Below, piece by piece: positions 1 to 7,329 of a DNA stretch of 10,065 nucleotides (position 1 is its first letter; each line of letters starts with the position of its first letter). The notes below the pieces were generated by a model, which was not told where the DNA came from, made no database searches, and saw nothing but the letters and a program-made list of their open reading frames with translations. The translations under genes were made by a program, and so were the position numbers. Source of the DNA: Sporisorium sorghi (taxonomy: Eukaryota > Basidiomycota > Ustilaginomycetes > Ustilaginales > Ustilaginaceae); assembly GCA_023212695.1 (NCBI GenBank), contig JALCCG010000471.1, positions 1 to 10,065 of the forward strand, in the 5' to 3' direction.

Positions 1-750
1 ATCGCTTTGCTGTCGACTATGTTCCCGCGAACGGAAGAAATGCCATCGCTCGTGCTAGTGGGCCATTCCATGGGTGGATCCGTGGTTGTCTCTGCAGCAC
101 ATGCGCTTTCAGCGAAAGGCTTCAACCGCATATCCGGCGTGGCAGTGCTCGACGTAGTCGAGGGCACGGCGATGGATGCGCTCGGCGTGATGCGCAGCGT
201 CGTTCTCAGCCACCCGTCCGGTTTCGCTTCCGTCGAAGATGCAATTCGCTGGCACGTCGACAGCAAGACGATCGCCAACGTCGAGAGCGCCCGCATCAGC
301 GTGCCCCCGCTCATCGAGCCCAACCCCGCATTCACACCCAACAGCACCACCACCGCACCTACCGACGACGAAGCGCAGGAAGTCCTCGACGACCGATCCG
401 ACGCCACGCAGCACGACGCCCCGCAGCAGCAGCAGCACGCATATCGATGGCGAGCCGACCTGCTGGCCACCGAGCCCTTCTGGCGCAGCTGGTTCCAGGG
501 CCTCTCGTCGCGCTTTTTGAGCGTCAAGACCGCGCGCCTGCTGCTGCTCGCCGGCACCGACCGGCTGGATCGCGAGCTCATGATCGGCCAGATGCAGGGC
601 AAGTATCAGCTCGAGGTCATCGCCGATGTGGGGCATTCGCTGCACGAAGACGCGCCCGATCGCACGGCGAAGATCCTGATCGACTTTTGGAGGAGGAACG
701 AGCGCATCCATCTGCCGCTCAAGAATATCAAGAAGGTGGGCGAGTCGTAG
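1..750 (+). CDS. PPE1: Protein phosphatase methylesterase 1 (PPE1/PME-1), 5' truncated by the window edge
   Basis: This is the C-terminal 249 codons of an alpha/beta-hydrolase that removes the methyl ester from the C-terminal leucine of the PP2A catalytic subunit, so it regulates PP2A holoenzyme assembly in cytosol and nucleus (family knowledge). The reading frame is open from base 1, and the true start lies outside the window. Seen directly: the nucleophile elbow GHSMGGS with Ser at 67-69; the family-specific stretch VLDVVEGTAMDAL with the catalytic Asp at 151-153; the conserved SARISVP; LLLLAGTDRLDRELMIGQMQGK; and the VGHSLHEDAP block with the catalytic His at 634-636. Between SVPPLIE and YRWRADL sits a polar, low-complexity loop (319-438) with four Gln codons. 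The human enzyme has about 386 residues, so roughly the first third is missing. The neighbouring hydrolase gene converges on it. Identity is nearly certain. Confidence 0.95.
   Translation: MALLSTMFPRTEEMPSLVLVGHSMGGSVVVSAAHALSAKGFNRISGVAVLDVVEGTAMDALGVMRSVVLSHPSGFASVEDAIRWHVDSKTIANVESARISVPPLIEPNPAFTPNSTTTAPTDDEAQEVLDDRSDATQHDAPQQQQHAYRWRADLLATEPFWRSWFQGLSSRFLSVKTARLLLLAGTDRLDRELMIGQMQGKYQLEVIADVGHSLHEDAPDRTAKILIDFWRRNERIHLPLKNIKKVGES
319..438 (+). other. Low-complexity variable loop inside PPE1
   Basis: About 40 residues rich in Thr, Asp, Pro and Gln, including a (CAG)4 run at 424-435, interrupt the conserved methylesterase fold between the SARISVP segment and the YRWRADL segment. Methylesterases are known to vary in length here. 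It is probably a disordered surface loop. Reading frame and flanking conservation are intact, so it is not a sign of gene decay. Confidence 0.6.
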
Positions 751-862
751 TTCTCTCGCCACGTGTGAAGCGAATGAAGGATGCGCAGCGCGGTTGCGTC
801 ACAACTCAGCAATGACTGGTGTGCCTGAACGTGCCTGCAGATGGCATGAGCGAGCGTGGGTA
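751..862. other. Short convergent 3' spacer between PPE1 and the hydrolase gene
   Basis: Only 112 bp separate the PPE1 stop (748-750) from the stop of the opposing hydrolase gene (863-865). The 3' untranslated regions of the two genes must therefore overlap or be very short. I see no AATAAA on either strand and no other feature except a palindromic CACGTG at 760-765, which is probably incidental in a 3' region. Confidence 0.6.
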
Positions 863-2149
863 TCAATCTGAACTGTCTAAGCTGAACCTTTCCCCCTCAA
901 GATCAGAGTTTGGGACTCTTGAGCGTGGCGGGGCGGGAGAGCGAGTGGTGGTGGCCGTGTTGAAGCTGGTACGAGAGCGCGAGTCGGTGCCATCCGATAG
1001 CGCTGCCAGCCTCGAAGTGTTGCGACTCGCACCGACACCGGACGGCCTCTGACTGCGACTCACACTGCCCTCCTCCTCATCTCGCTCATCATCGTCCTCA
1101 TCCTCATCCGCCTCGCGCGGATCATCATAGCCAATCGCAACCGCCGCAAACGCATCACGAACACGTCGCACCGTCAAGGTGTACGCCTCATCCTTCATGC
1201 GCTCCGGTTCGGAACCTGCCTTTGTCATCTTGTCCCAGTTGTGCCCCTGGCCACGTGCTTCCCAGTGGACGATGCTGCCCTTGAACGTGGAGCTGGTGTC
1301 GAGCTTGTCTGCGAGTCGGCGTCCCTCGCGCGCGAGCGAGTCCTGCTCTGCGGTGATGATGGTGACGGAAGCCGGAAACGTGTCCGGATCGGCGAAGAAG
1401 GGCGAGATGAGCGGCTGCGTGCGGTCCTTGACCGTCTCGATGGGCACGTAGCAGCGGTACAAAATCTTGCGCAGCCACGGGGGCAGTGTTCCGCCCGCTG
1501 CGCCCTTGACGGGTGAGAGTTGCGGTTTGGCGTACGGATCTTCGTCGAGGTTGGTGGAAGGGTAAAACGCGACCACCGCTTGAACGCCGCCGTGCACCTC
1601 GGATCGGGAAGACCCTATAAGCGCCAAGTTGCCTCCCGAGCTGAACCCGACGAGAGCGATCCGATTCGCATCCCACAACCACTCCTTGACACCCGTAGCG
1701 CCCACCGCACCATGACGACGGCGCTGCTTGCGGTTCTCGCGCGCAAAGTGCTTTGCAAACTGCACCGCCGAGTCCACATCCTCCACCGCCGCCGGCCAAG
1801 GATGCTCCGGTGCATGCGAATAGTCCACGTCAATCACAATCGCCGGCAGCGTGCGTGCAGCATAGGCACAGAACCGCGCATCATCGCCGTGCGTGTGGAA
1901 GCAAAACCCAGATCCGTGCAGGTTGATGATGGTGGGCAGTGCAACATCGTCAGGTTGTCCGGGGGGCCAGTAGATGTCCGCCTTGAGCCGACGACGTTGC
2001 TCCTTGCGCGTGATCTTGCCGGGGACGAAGGGCGATGGGATGTAGGTGGTGACGTTGGGTTTGGGCGCCGGCGGCTGTTTGGGCGTGATGAACGCCGTGG
2101 CAAGTGGCAGGATGGCCCGCAGCACCTTGATGACGATGGTGTCCAGCAT
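863..2149 (-). CDS. Alpha/beta-hydrolase (esterase/lipase) of the hormone-sensitive-lipase type with acidic C-terminal tail
   Basis: The 428-residue single-exon protein matches the alpha/beta-hydrolase fold-3 pattern. It has an oxyanion-hole motif HGSGF at residues 78-82 (HGGGF in most relatives), the DYSHAPEHPWPAA block at 109-121, a nucleophile elbow GFSSGG with Ser170 (codon 1640-1642), an acid AEQDSL with Asp270 (1340-1342), and GQGHNW with His303 (1241-1243). A full catalytic triad is therefore present. The first about 22 residues are hydrophobic with few charges and could be a membrane anchor or amphipathic helix. Residues from about 340 to the end are a predicted disordered tail with a dense Asp/Glu run followed by Ser/Arg-rich sequence. 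The start is set by an in-frame TAA 12 bases upstream (2162-2164), and the context has A at -3. Such enzymes hydrolyse carboxylic esters; the substrate cannot be inferred. It converges on PPE1 and is divergent from the permease gene. Confidence 0.85.
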   Translation of the reverse strand: MLDTIVIKVLRAILPLATAFITPKQPPAPKPNVTTYIPSPFVPGKITRKEQRRRLKADIYWPPGQPDDVALPTIINLHGSGFCFHTHGDDARFCAYAARTLPAIVIDVDYSHAPEHPWPAAVEDVDSAVQFAKHFARENRKQRRRHGAVGATGVKEWLWDANRIALVGFSSGGNLALIGSSRSEVHGGVQAVVAFYPSTNLDEDPYAKPQLSPVKGAAGGTLPPWLRKILYRCYVPIETVKDRTQPLISPFFADPDTFPASVTIITAEQDSLAREGRRLADKLDTSSTFKGSIVHWEARGQGHNWDKMTKAGSEPERMKDEAYTLTVRRVRDAFAAVAIGYDDPREADEDEDDDERDEEEGSVSRSQRPSGVGASRNTSRLAALSDGTDSRSRTSFNTATTTRSPAPPRSRVPNSDLEGERFSLDSSD

Positions 2150-2266
2150 GGTTTTGAGTGCTTATCACCGTCTCGAGTGTTGAAGGTGGTCGAGAGGGAA
2201 GAATAGCGAGACCTGTTGTCGATGCTAACGACTGACTGACTGAGCATGCAGAGCTGGGGAGTCCGA

Positions 2267-2286
2267 GCTGCTGCTGCTGCTGCTGC
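2267..2286. repeat. (GCT)6 trinucleotide repeat
   Basis: Six perfect GCT units followed by GC lie about 120 bases upstream of the hydrolase start codon, in its presumed 5' untranslated or promoter region. The run is non-coding under the start chosen for the hydrolase. Confidence 0.8.
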
Positions 2287-2361
2287 ACAGGGTCGCTTTC
2301 GAAGCCGCACGCAGGGTCTAAAGCGTGCATTCCAGCGTGAGGCGAAGGAGAAAAAGAAAAG

Positions 2362-2381
2362 AAAAAAAAAAAAAAAAAAAA
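2362..2381. repeat. A20 homopolymer
   Basis: A pure run of 20 A follows a purine-rich lead-in (AAAAAGAAAAG) about 210 bases upstream of the hydrolase start. On the hydrolase sense strand it is a poly(T) tract. Poly(dA:dT) tracts of this kind exclude nucleosomes in fungal promoters (established for yeasts). Confidence 0.85.
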
Positions 2382-3084
2382 GTGTTGGCTTCGCTTGCCT
2401 TTGTCAGACAGTCAGTCAGCTGCTGATGATGAAGCGAGAGGACGGAGACTGCCGAGCTGCAGCAAGCCCAGACCGCGATTTTCAATTTTTGCTGCATCGG
2501 GGCGTCGAGCCGAATAGGCACTTGATCTAACAAAAAAGCATAAAAATTACTTTTGTGAGATCGATATGACTTGACACAATCGAGGGGGACAAAAAAAGAT
2601 GGCGTGCTGCATCGGCGAAATGGTAAGTTGTCTGTCCAACTGTGCCTGTCGATGCCATCCCTAAGCGAAGCACGCAACTGGCCCCACTTCGGAAGCACTT
2701 CACCAACTCGCATTCGCATTCACACTCATCCATCGTTACCCCCACTCGGCTGGTCCTTTTGCGTGATCGCTTTGAATCTGCCGTCATTGTCCACATTGAA
2801 GCCCCGCAACGTCCGCTATGAACGTTGAGAGAGATACCGGATCGTGTGCCTGTTCGCGCGCTGTCGGTCTTTCTTGGCCCCGACGACGTTTCGGGTTCCG
2901 AGTCTCAAGTACGGAAGCTTCCAGCTCTTGACGCCCTGCCAAGATATCGATGAAGAAGGAAAGCCACGAGGTGAAGCTCGGCAAATGCTTCGAGTTCTCT
3001 GCGGCCCTGACCAAGATACAAGCTTCGCTCCGCATCGCGTGCTCGTCCAAGTTTCCATTCGCCGTTTCGTCGACGACGACGTCT

Positions 3085-3192
3085 CCAATCCAGTCCAGGC
3101 TATAAAGACTTGCTGCTACAGCTCCCCGCACCCCCACTTTCACCTTCCTTCTCAACTCCACCTTACACCGTCCGACCCTTCTCGCATTCACC
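3085..3192 (+). promoter_or_regulatory. TATA-type core promoter and pyrimidine-rich leader of the permease gene
   Basis: A perfect TATAAAG lies at 3101-3107, 86 bases before the start codon, with a CCAATC at 3085-3090 just upstream. Between them and the ATG is a C/T-rich stretch with almost no G, typical of fungal transcription start regions. The start context CACCATGAG has A at -3. This is the only clear TATA box in front of a gene in the window, which fits regulated rather than constitutive expression (inference). Confidence 0.65.
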
Positions 3193-4842
3193 ATGAGTGA
3201 GGTGACACCCACCTCCTCGCCGCCTCCGGGCAAGGCCGCCTCGGTCTCCGACACCCACGAATCCCACAACAACGACCTCATCGTCGTTGACACGGCCTCG
3301 CACGGCGAAGTGCGCTACACACGCCAAGAGGAACGCCGTCTGGTCCGCAAGATCGACATTGTCGTCGTGCCCATCCTCCTCGTCCTCTATCTGCTCAGTT
3401 TCCTCGACCGCTCCAACATTGGCAACGCCAAGCTCGAAGGCCTGGTCAAGGACTACTCGACCGCGCTCACGCTCTTCTTTGTTGGCTACGTCGTTGGCGA
3501 GGTGCCCGCGAACATCGTGTTGAAGAAGACGTCGCCGCCCGTGTGGCTGCCGACGCTGATGCTCGCGTGGGGGATCATCTCGGTGGTGCAGGGTCTGGTG
3601 CATAACCAGGCGGGGCTGTTTGCCGTGCGCTTCTTCCTGGGGCTCAGCGAGAGCGGTCTGTTCCCGGGTTCGGTGTTCGTGTTCAGCATGTTTTACCCGA
3701 GACGCGAGCGACACTATCGTGTGGCGTTGCTGCTGTCCGGTGCGGCGTTTTCGGGTGCCTTTGGCGGTATCCTGGCGTACGGGATTGGGTTCGTGCGCGG
3801 CGTTGGTGGCAAAGCGGGCTGGTCCTGGGTGCCTGCGCTGTTTGGTGCGAGGTAGCCCCCGGTTCTCCGGGACAAGCAAAGTAAGCCTCGCACCCTCCCT
3901 CTGGGCAAACGTCTCCTTCCAGGACCGACAGAAAGACCGACTCGAAACTAAACTAAACTAAACTGGATCCTGATCCTAGAAGGCTTGCTCACCGTCGTGG
4001 TGTCGGTGGTAGCGTACAAGCTGGTGCCGCACTACCCGCAAAGATCGCGCCCGTTCACCGAACGCGAGAAGGCCATCATCGCAGCCCGAATGCAAGCCGA
4101 CCGCGACTCGCTCGACGAAGAAGCCTTCTCGTGGGACGGCGTCAAGCAAGCCTTGACCGACCCGTACGTCTACCTCTACGGCCTGCTCTTCCACGGTTTC
4201 GCATTTGCACTCTACACCATCTCGCTCTTCATGCCCACCATCATCAGCGACCTGGGCTACACAGCAGCCAATGCGCAGCTCATCACGGTGCCGCCGTACT
4301 TCCTCGCGTTTCTTTTTACCATGACGATCGCCCACATTTCGTTTGTCGTCAACCGCAGGCTGATCTTTATCATCGGCTGCGCGCTGCTGGCGATTGTCGG
4401 GTATATCGTGCAGATCACCTCGCCGACGGTGGCGGGGCGGTATGTGGCGATCTTCATCACCACGCCGGGTGTGTATGCGGGCAATGCGCTGCTGCTCTCG
4501 CTTCCTTCCAAGAACGTTTCGGGACAGACGAAGCGCGCGACGGCGCTGGCGATGCAGATCGGATTCGGCAATATGGGAAGCATCGTGGGTGTGCAGCTCT
4601 ACCGCCGTCCGCTGGGCGGGCTTAAGAATGCACAGTTCCACATCAGTCACGGGCTGAGCATCGTCTGGCTCGGATTGGGCATTGGCGCGGCGTCGACGCT
4701 GTGGGTTTTGCTTAGCAGGGAGAACCGTAGGAGGGATGTGCTGCAGGCTAGCGGCGGCCAGAGTGAGAAGCAGACCGAGGAGAGCGAGGAGGAGCAGAGA
4801 AGGCTCGGCGATCGTCGACTTGACTGGAGGTACCATGTATAG
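3193..4842 (+). CDS. Dal5-like major facilitator (allantoate/anion:cation symporter family) permease, two exons
   Basis: Spliced as 3193-3844 plus 3980-4842, the protein has 504 residues, normal for this family. After a polar cytosolic N-terminus of about 50 residues comes the first membrane helix with the family hallmark LDRSNIGNAKLEGL (71-84). It is followed by FFVGYVVGEVPANIVLKK, the WGIISVVQG helix, RFFLGLSESGLFPG (146-159), the YPRRERHYR loop, and GGILAYGIG and GGKAGWSW before the junction. Exon 2 continues with EGLLTVV, then SLFMPTIISDLGY, TVPPYFLAFL, LPSKNVSGQTKRA and QIGFGNMGSIVG, and ends in a charged tail finishing DWRYHV. Relatives carry allantoate, nicotinate, pantothenate, tartrate or similar organic anions across the plasma membrane by proton symport; the substrate here is unknown. 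Both exons lie in the same frame, but a TAG at 3853 and a TAA at 3949 require splicing. The junction is unusual (see the intron entry). Without splicing the product would stop after 220 residues. Confidence 0.85.
3845..3979 (+). other. Probable intron of the permease gene
   Basis: The best canonical solution is a phase-1 intron of 135 bases from GTGCGA at 3845 to CCTAG at 3979, with ACTAAAC branch-point-like repeats 15-35 bases before the acceptor. It joins GWSWVPALF to EGLLTVV. All AG acceptors after the in-frame TAA at 3949 are phase 1, and the only phase-1 GT donors before the TAG at 3853 are 3845 and one at 3806 that would delete conserved residues. A stronger-looking donor, GTAAGC, lies inside at 3881. 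The exact boundaries are inferred. Confidence 0.6.
3945..3964. repeat. (AAACT)4 tandem repeat in the permease intron
   Basis: Four perfect AAACT units create overlapping ACTAAAC sequences that resemble fungal branch points (CTRAY-like). They sit at a normal distance before the acceptor at 3979. The repeat also contains the in-frame TAA at 3949-3951. Confidence 0.8.
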
Positions 4843-5511
4843 TAGCAAAGCAGTGCAATGTCGCAGGTGTCACGACTCGATATCGCTCTCTCAGACGAAC
4901 GTGTGATCGGGTGATTGACAAAGAGCGACGGACGGTGTAGGAGCGTCGTTTTTTCCTACAAAGTTAGAGCGACGTGAGCACACATCGATGAGGCTGAGAT
5001 ACGTTCAGAGGTGAGTGGTGACGCTACGAGCCTCGCTTAGACGGCAATCTAGGCTGTCTGTGTCTTATTTTGTACTTGCCCGGCCCGCAGGCGAGTGTCG
5101 TTGACGTCGCCCCGCACTGGCCACACGATGCTCTTGCGAGCGCCACGTTCACTTGTCACCCACGGCCAGTAGCACGAATATGTCGTTGAAGGACGAGGAT
5201 CCACTCAATTTGGCAGATCGCTGAACCGACGGCTGGCTAAGCGGCGGCTCACAGCAAACAAGCTTTTTTCTGATTTGCTCCGCGGCGTTGTAGGAGCGGA
5301 TCACACTGGATTTTCTTGCGACCTCGTGTCCCCAAAAAGGCAGAGTGTCGGCCCAAAGCCAGCGAAAAATCCGAAGCACAAGCACGACAAAAGCAGGGTC
5401 CTGCTGCGTGTTGACTGCTCTCGGCAAATTTTCGCACAGCATGCCGTCGTCAGGCGTTGAAGAGAAAATGCGCTTGGCTGCCGTCGACTTCGCCGCGTCC
5501 TCGGCAGGCCA

Positions 5512-5550
5512 TTTTTTTTTTCTAAAGAACTTTTTTTTTTTTTTTTTTTT
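5512..5550. repeat. T10 and T20 homopolymers
   Basis: A pure T10 (5512-5521) and a pure T20 (5531-5550) are separated by nine bases (CTAAAGAAC). They lie about 600 bases upstream of the VOC gene and are not coding. Confidence 0.85.
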
Positions 5551-5608
5551 AACAGATCGTTATCAGCGCTGAGTCGTTGTGCGGCACGCCACCGCCGAAC
5601 AGCAAAGC

Positions 5609-5617
5609 TTTTTTTTT
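5609..5617. repeat. T9 homopolymer followed by C6
   Basis: A run of nine T is directly followed by six C, part of the homopolymer cluster upstream of the VOC gene. Confidence 0.8.
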
Positions 5618-5719
5618 CCCCCCGCATACCGAAATTAGAAGTGGGAAAGAAAAACAAGCTCATCAACGTGCGTGGCTGGCTTCGGTCCAACACACCCTGC
5701 AGCCTTGCCTTGCTGAGCC

Positions 5720-5745
5720 AAAAAAAAAAAAAAAAAAAAAAAAAA
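5720..5745. repeat. A26 homopolymer
   Basis: A pure run of 26 A lies 64 bases before a T18 run and 169 bases after a T20 run. The A and T tracts could pair as hairpin stems in single-stranded DNA or RNA, or act as nucleosome-excluding elements. Confidence 0.85.
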
Positions 5746-5809
5746 TCTTGCCGGTCCGAGAGCAACGCACAATCGATTACAACTGCAGATTGTGCACATT
5801 CCTGCCTCG

Positions 5810-5827
5810 TTTTTTTTTTTTTTTTTT
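5810..5827. repeat. T18 homopolymer
   Basis: A pure run of 18 T ends about 320 bases before the VOC gene start, the closest of the long homopolymers to that gene. Confidence 0.85.
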
Positions 5828-6145
5828 GCTTCCCGCTCAGTTGCCACTTTTTTTGCGACTGCCTCTCCACGTTGTGCGAGAAAGAGAGAATGCCGACCGC
5901 TTCAAGTCGAGGCTTGTTGCATAGCGAGTGAGTCTCTGACCGGTGGATCCTGCTTTGACACCACCATCATCCTTTTGTCGCATCCAGTTGTCTCGTAGAA
6001 TCGCATCTTCGACTTTGGCGTCCAGATCAAAGCGACAAGAACGACACCGCTCAACCGTTGGTCGGCTGTTCCGGCCCTGTTCACACGACAGCTGCGCACT
6101 CGCACGGACGTACCGACTCCTCTCAACTGAGGTGATCCCTCGATC

Positions 6146-7186
6146 ATGACCGACATCGCCTCATCATCGACGATGCAGCGCGGCATCTCCTCGGCCTCGT
6201 CCTCGCCCACCAGCGCAGCCTCCTCCCCGTCCATGGCGGCCTCTGCGCTCGCATCCGACCAGCTCTCTGCGATGGATGAGGTCTCGATGCCCGCCACACC
6301 CCCTGACGTCGCCGACCTGGGGCGCGTCCACGTCGTCGATGCCGTCACCGCATCCGCTGCTGCCTCTGTCAACGCCGCCGCCTCTCCCGCCAAGCGGCCG
6401 GAGCAGCTGTACCTCTCGCTCACGCGCACGCGCACCAACCGTGCCAAACTCGTGCTCTCGCCCCTCGAACAGTCGCGCTTCACCGAGCACATTGCGGACA
6501 GCAAGAAAAAGTTTGCGAGCGATACGGCGTACCTGCCCAAGTCGACGAATATGGGGCTGAGCGATGCGGACGCGGCGGCGCTGTTGTCGGTGAACCCGTT
6601 CAACTTTGCGCGCTCGGATGCGCTGGGGTGGGAGGACGACGACGTCGATGTCGATCGCGCACGCTTCGCACGCGCGGCGGCGAAGCCGGGCAAGACGCAG
6701 TTTCTGAACGCGTTTCCGTGCATCTACGTCACGAACCTGACCAACTCGGTGGCGTTCTACCAGAAGCTCATCGGCTTTTCGCCCGTCGGCAAGCCGGCCA
6801 CGCACCAGGCGGTTCTGCGACGCGGGCCTGCGGCGCGCCCCCCGCGCTCGGCGCACCAGCAGCACTCAGCTATCCCACCAGCGGCGGACGAGGAGGGCGT
6901 GCGCATCGTCCTCCGCTACCTCCCCGCCGAATGGGGCGAGCTCAAAGCCGACGGTTCCGGTCCCCCGCAGCTGTTGGTCGTGGTGAGCAACGTCGACGAG
7001 CTGTTTCAGGAGATCGTGGCCAAGCAGCAGCAGTTCAAGCCGAACGGCAGCGAGTATTTCCCGGAAGTGTTTCTGGGCAAGGCCAAGCTGATGGGCAAGC
7101 CGCAGAACAAGCCGTGGGGCACGCGCGAGCTGCATGTGCTCGACCCGGACGCCAACAAGATTGTTTTTTATCATGAGCTCAATTAG
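6146..7186 (+). CDS. VOC-superfamily (glyoxalase/bleomycin-resistance fold) protein with a long unrecognised N-terminal half
   Basis: The single-exon protein has 346 residues. Residues 189-346 have the look of one VOC half: a first strand FPCIYVTNL (190-198), the helix NSVAFYQKLIGF (200-211), the strands VRIVLRYLP (252-260) and QLLVVVSNV (275-283), and the closing block GTRELHVLDPDANKIVFYH (325-343). VOC domains serve in glyoxalases, dioxygenases, epimerases and resistance proteins; the reaction here cannot be named. I see no clear His metal ligand on the first strand. Only Glu328, His330 and Glu344 near the end are candidates, so activity is uncertain. Residues 1-85 are Ser/Ala-rich and probably disordered. 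Residues 86-175 (beginning PEQLYLSLTRT and ending GWEDDDVDVD) are better ordered but belong to no family I recognise. The start is the first in-frame ATG after a TGA at 6128-6130. It is convergent with AFG1. Confidence 0.75.
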   Translation: MTDIASSSTMQRGISSASSSPTSAASSPSMAASALASDQLSAMDEVSMPATPPDVADLGRVHVVDAVTASAAASVNAAASPAKRPEQLYLSLTRTRTNRAKLVLSPLEQSRFTEHIADSKKKFASDTAYLPKSTNMGLSDADAAALLSVNPFNFARSDALGWEDDDVDVDRARFARAAAKPGKTQFLNAFPCIYVTNLTNSVAFYQKLIGFSPVGKPATHQAVLRRGPAARPPRSAHQQHSAIPPAADEEGVRIVLRYLPAEWGELKADGSGPPQLLVVVSNVDELFQEIVAKQQQFKPNGSEYFPEVFLGKAKLMGKPQNKPWGTRELHVLDPDANKIVFYHELN

Positions 7187-7295
7187 TGGAAAGGAGCTCG
7201 TTTATATCCCCCTGATCCCCGCCGGCTTGTTTGTACTTTTATCGCCTCTCTCGTCGTCGTCGTTTCCGGGTCTGTCGTTTCGTCATCGCATCGTT

Positions 7296-7329
<34 letters not shown>

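Larger units (their letters stand above)
2150..3084. other. Divergent intergenic region between hydrolase and permease genes
   Basis: This spacer carries the upstream regions of both divergent genes. On the hydrolase side it has a GACT-type repeat, a (GCT)6 run at 2267-2286 and a pure A20 run at 2362-2381. A moderately AT-rich patch lies around 2530-2600. Open frames here are short, cross low-complexity sequence and resemble no family I know. I see no tRNA and no GATAA-type nitrogen-response sites close to the permease promoter. Confidence 0.5.
4843..6145. other. Homopolymer-rich intergenic region between permease and VOC gene
   Basis: This spacer of 1.3 kb follows the permease stop codon and leads to the VOC gene start. 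The first part should hold the permease 3' untranslated region, with TTTGTACTT at 5069-5077 as a possible processing element. The part from 5512 to 5827 contains five long A or T runs. The last about 250 bases before 6146 are of mixed composition and should hold the promoter and leader of the VOC gene, but there is no TATA box. Open frames in this stretch either are short or run through the homopolymers, and none resembles a known protein. I found no tRNA signature. Confidence 0.5.

Noticed and set aside
109..762. Long open frame on the - strand opposite PPE1
   Set aside because: It is the antisense shadow of a gene with a clear catalytic triad and family motifs, and it matches no family itself.
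760..765. CACGTG E-box-like palindrome
   Set aside because: It lies in a 3' convergent spacer, and similar sites occur inside coding regions here, so it is probably chance.
1520..2206. Long + strand frame opposite the hydrolase
   Set aside because: It overlaps the well-supported hydrolase on the other strand, has Arg-rich composition typical of GC-rich antisense frames, and shows no domain.
2424..2432. ATGATGA resembling a snoRNA C box
   Set aside because: No D box (CTGA) or terminal pairing at a suitable distance downstream.
2984..3000. GCTTCGAGTTC resembling a tRNA B box
   Set aside because: No matching A box and no cloverleaf arms at the expected spacing; the B box itself is imperfect.
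3881..3922. Mini-intron from GTAAGC to TTCCAG in the permease
   Set aside because: At 42 bases it is very short, and it leaves in-frame stops both before it (3853) and after it (3949).
5301..5931. Open frames on both strands through the homopolymer cluster
   Set aside because: They owe their length to poly-Lys or poly-Phe from A and T runs and have no conserved features.
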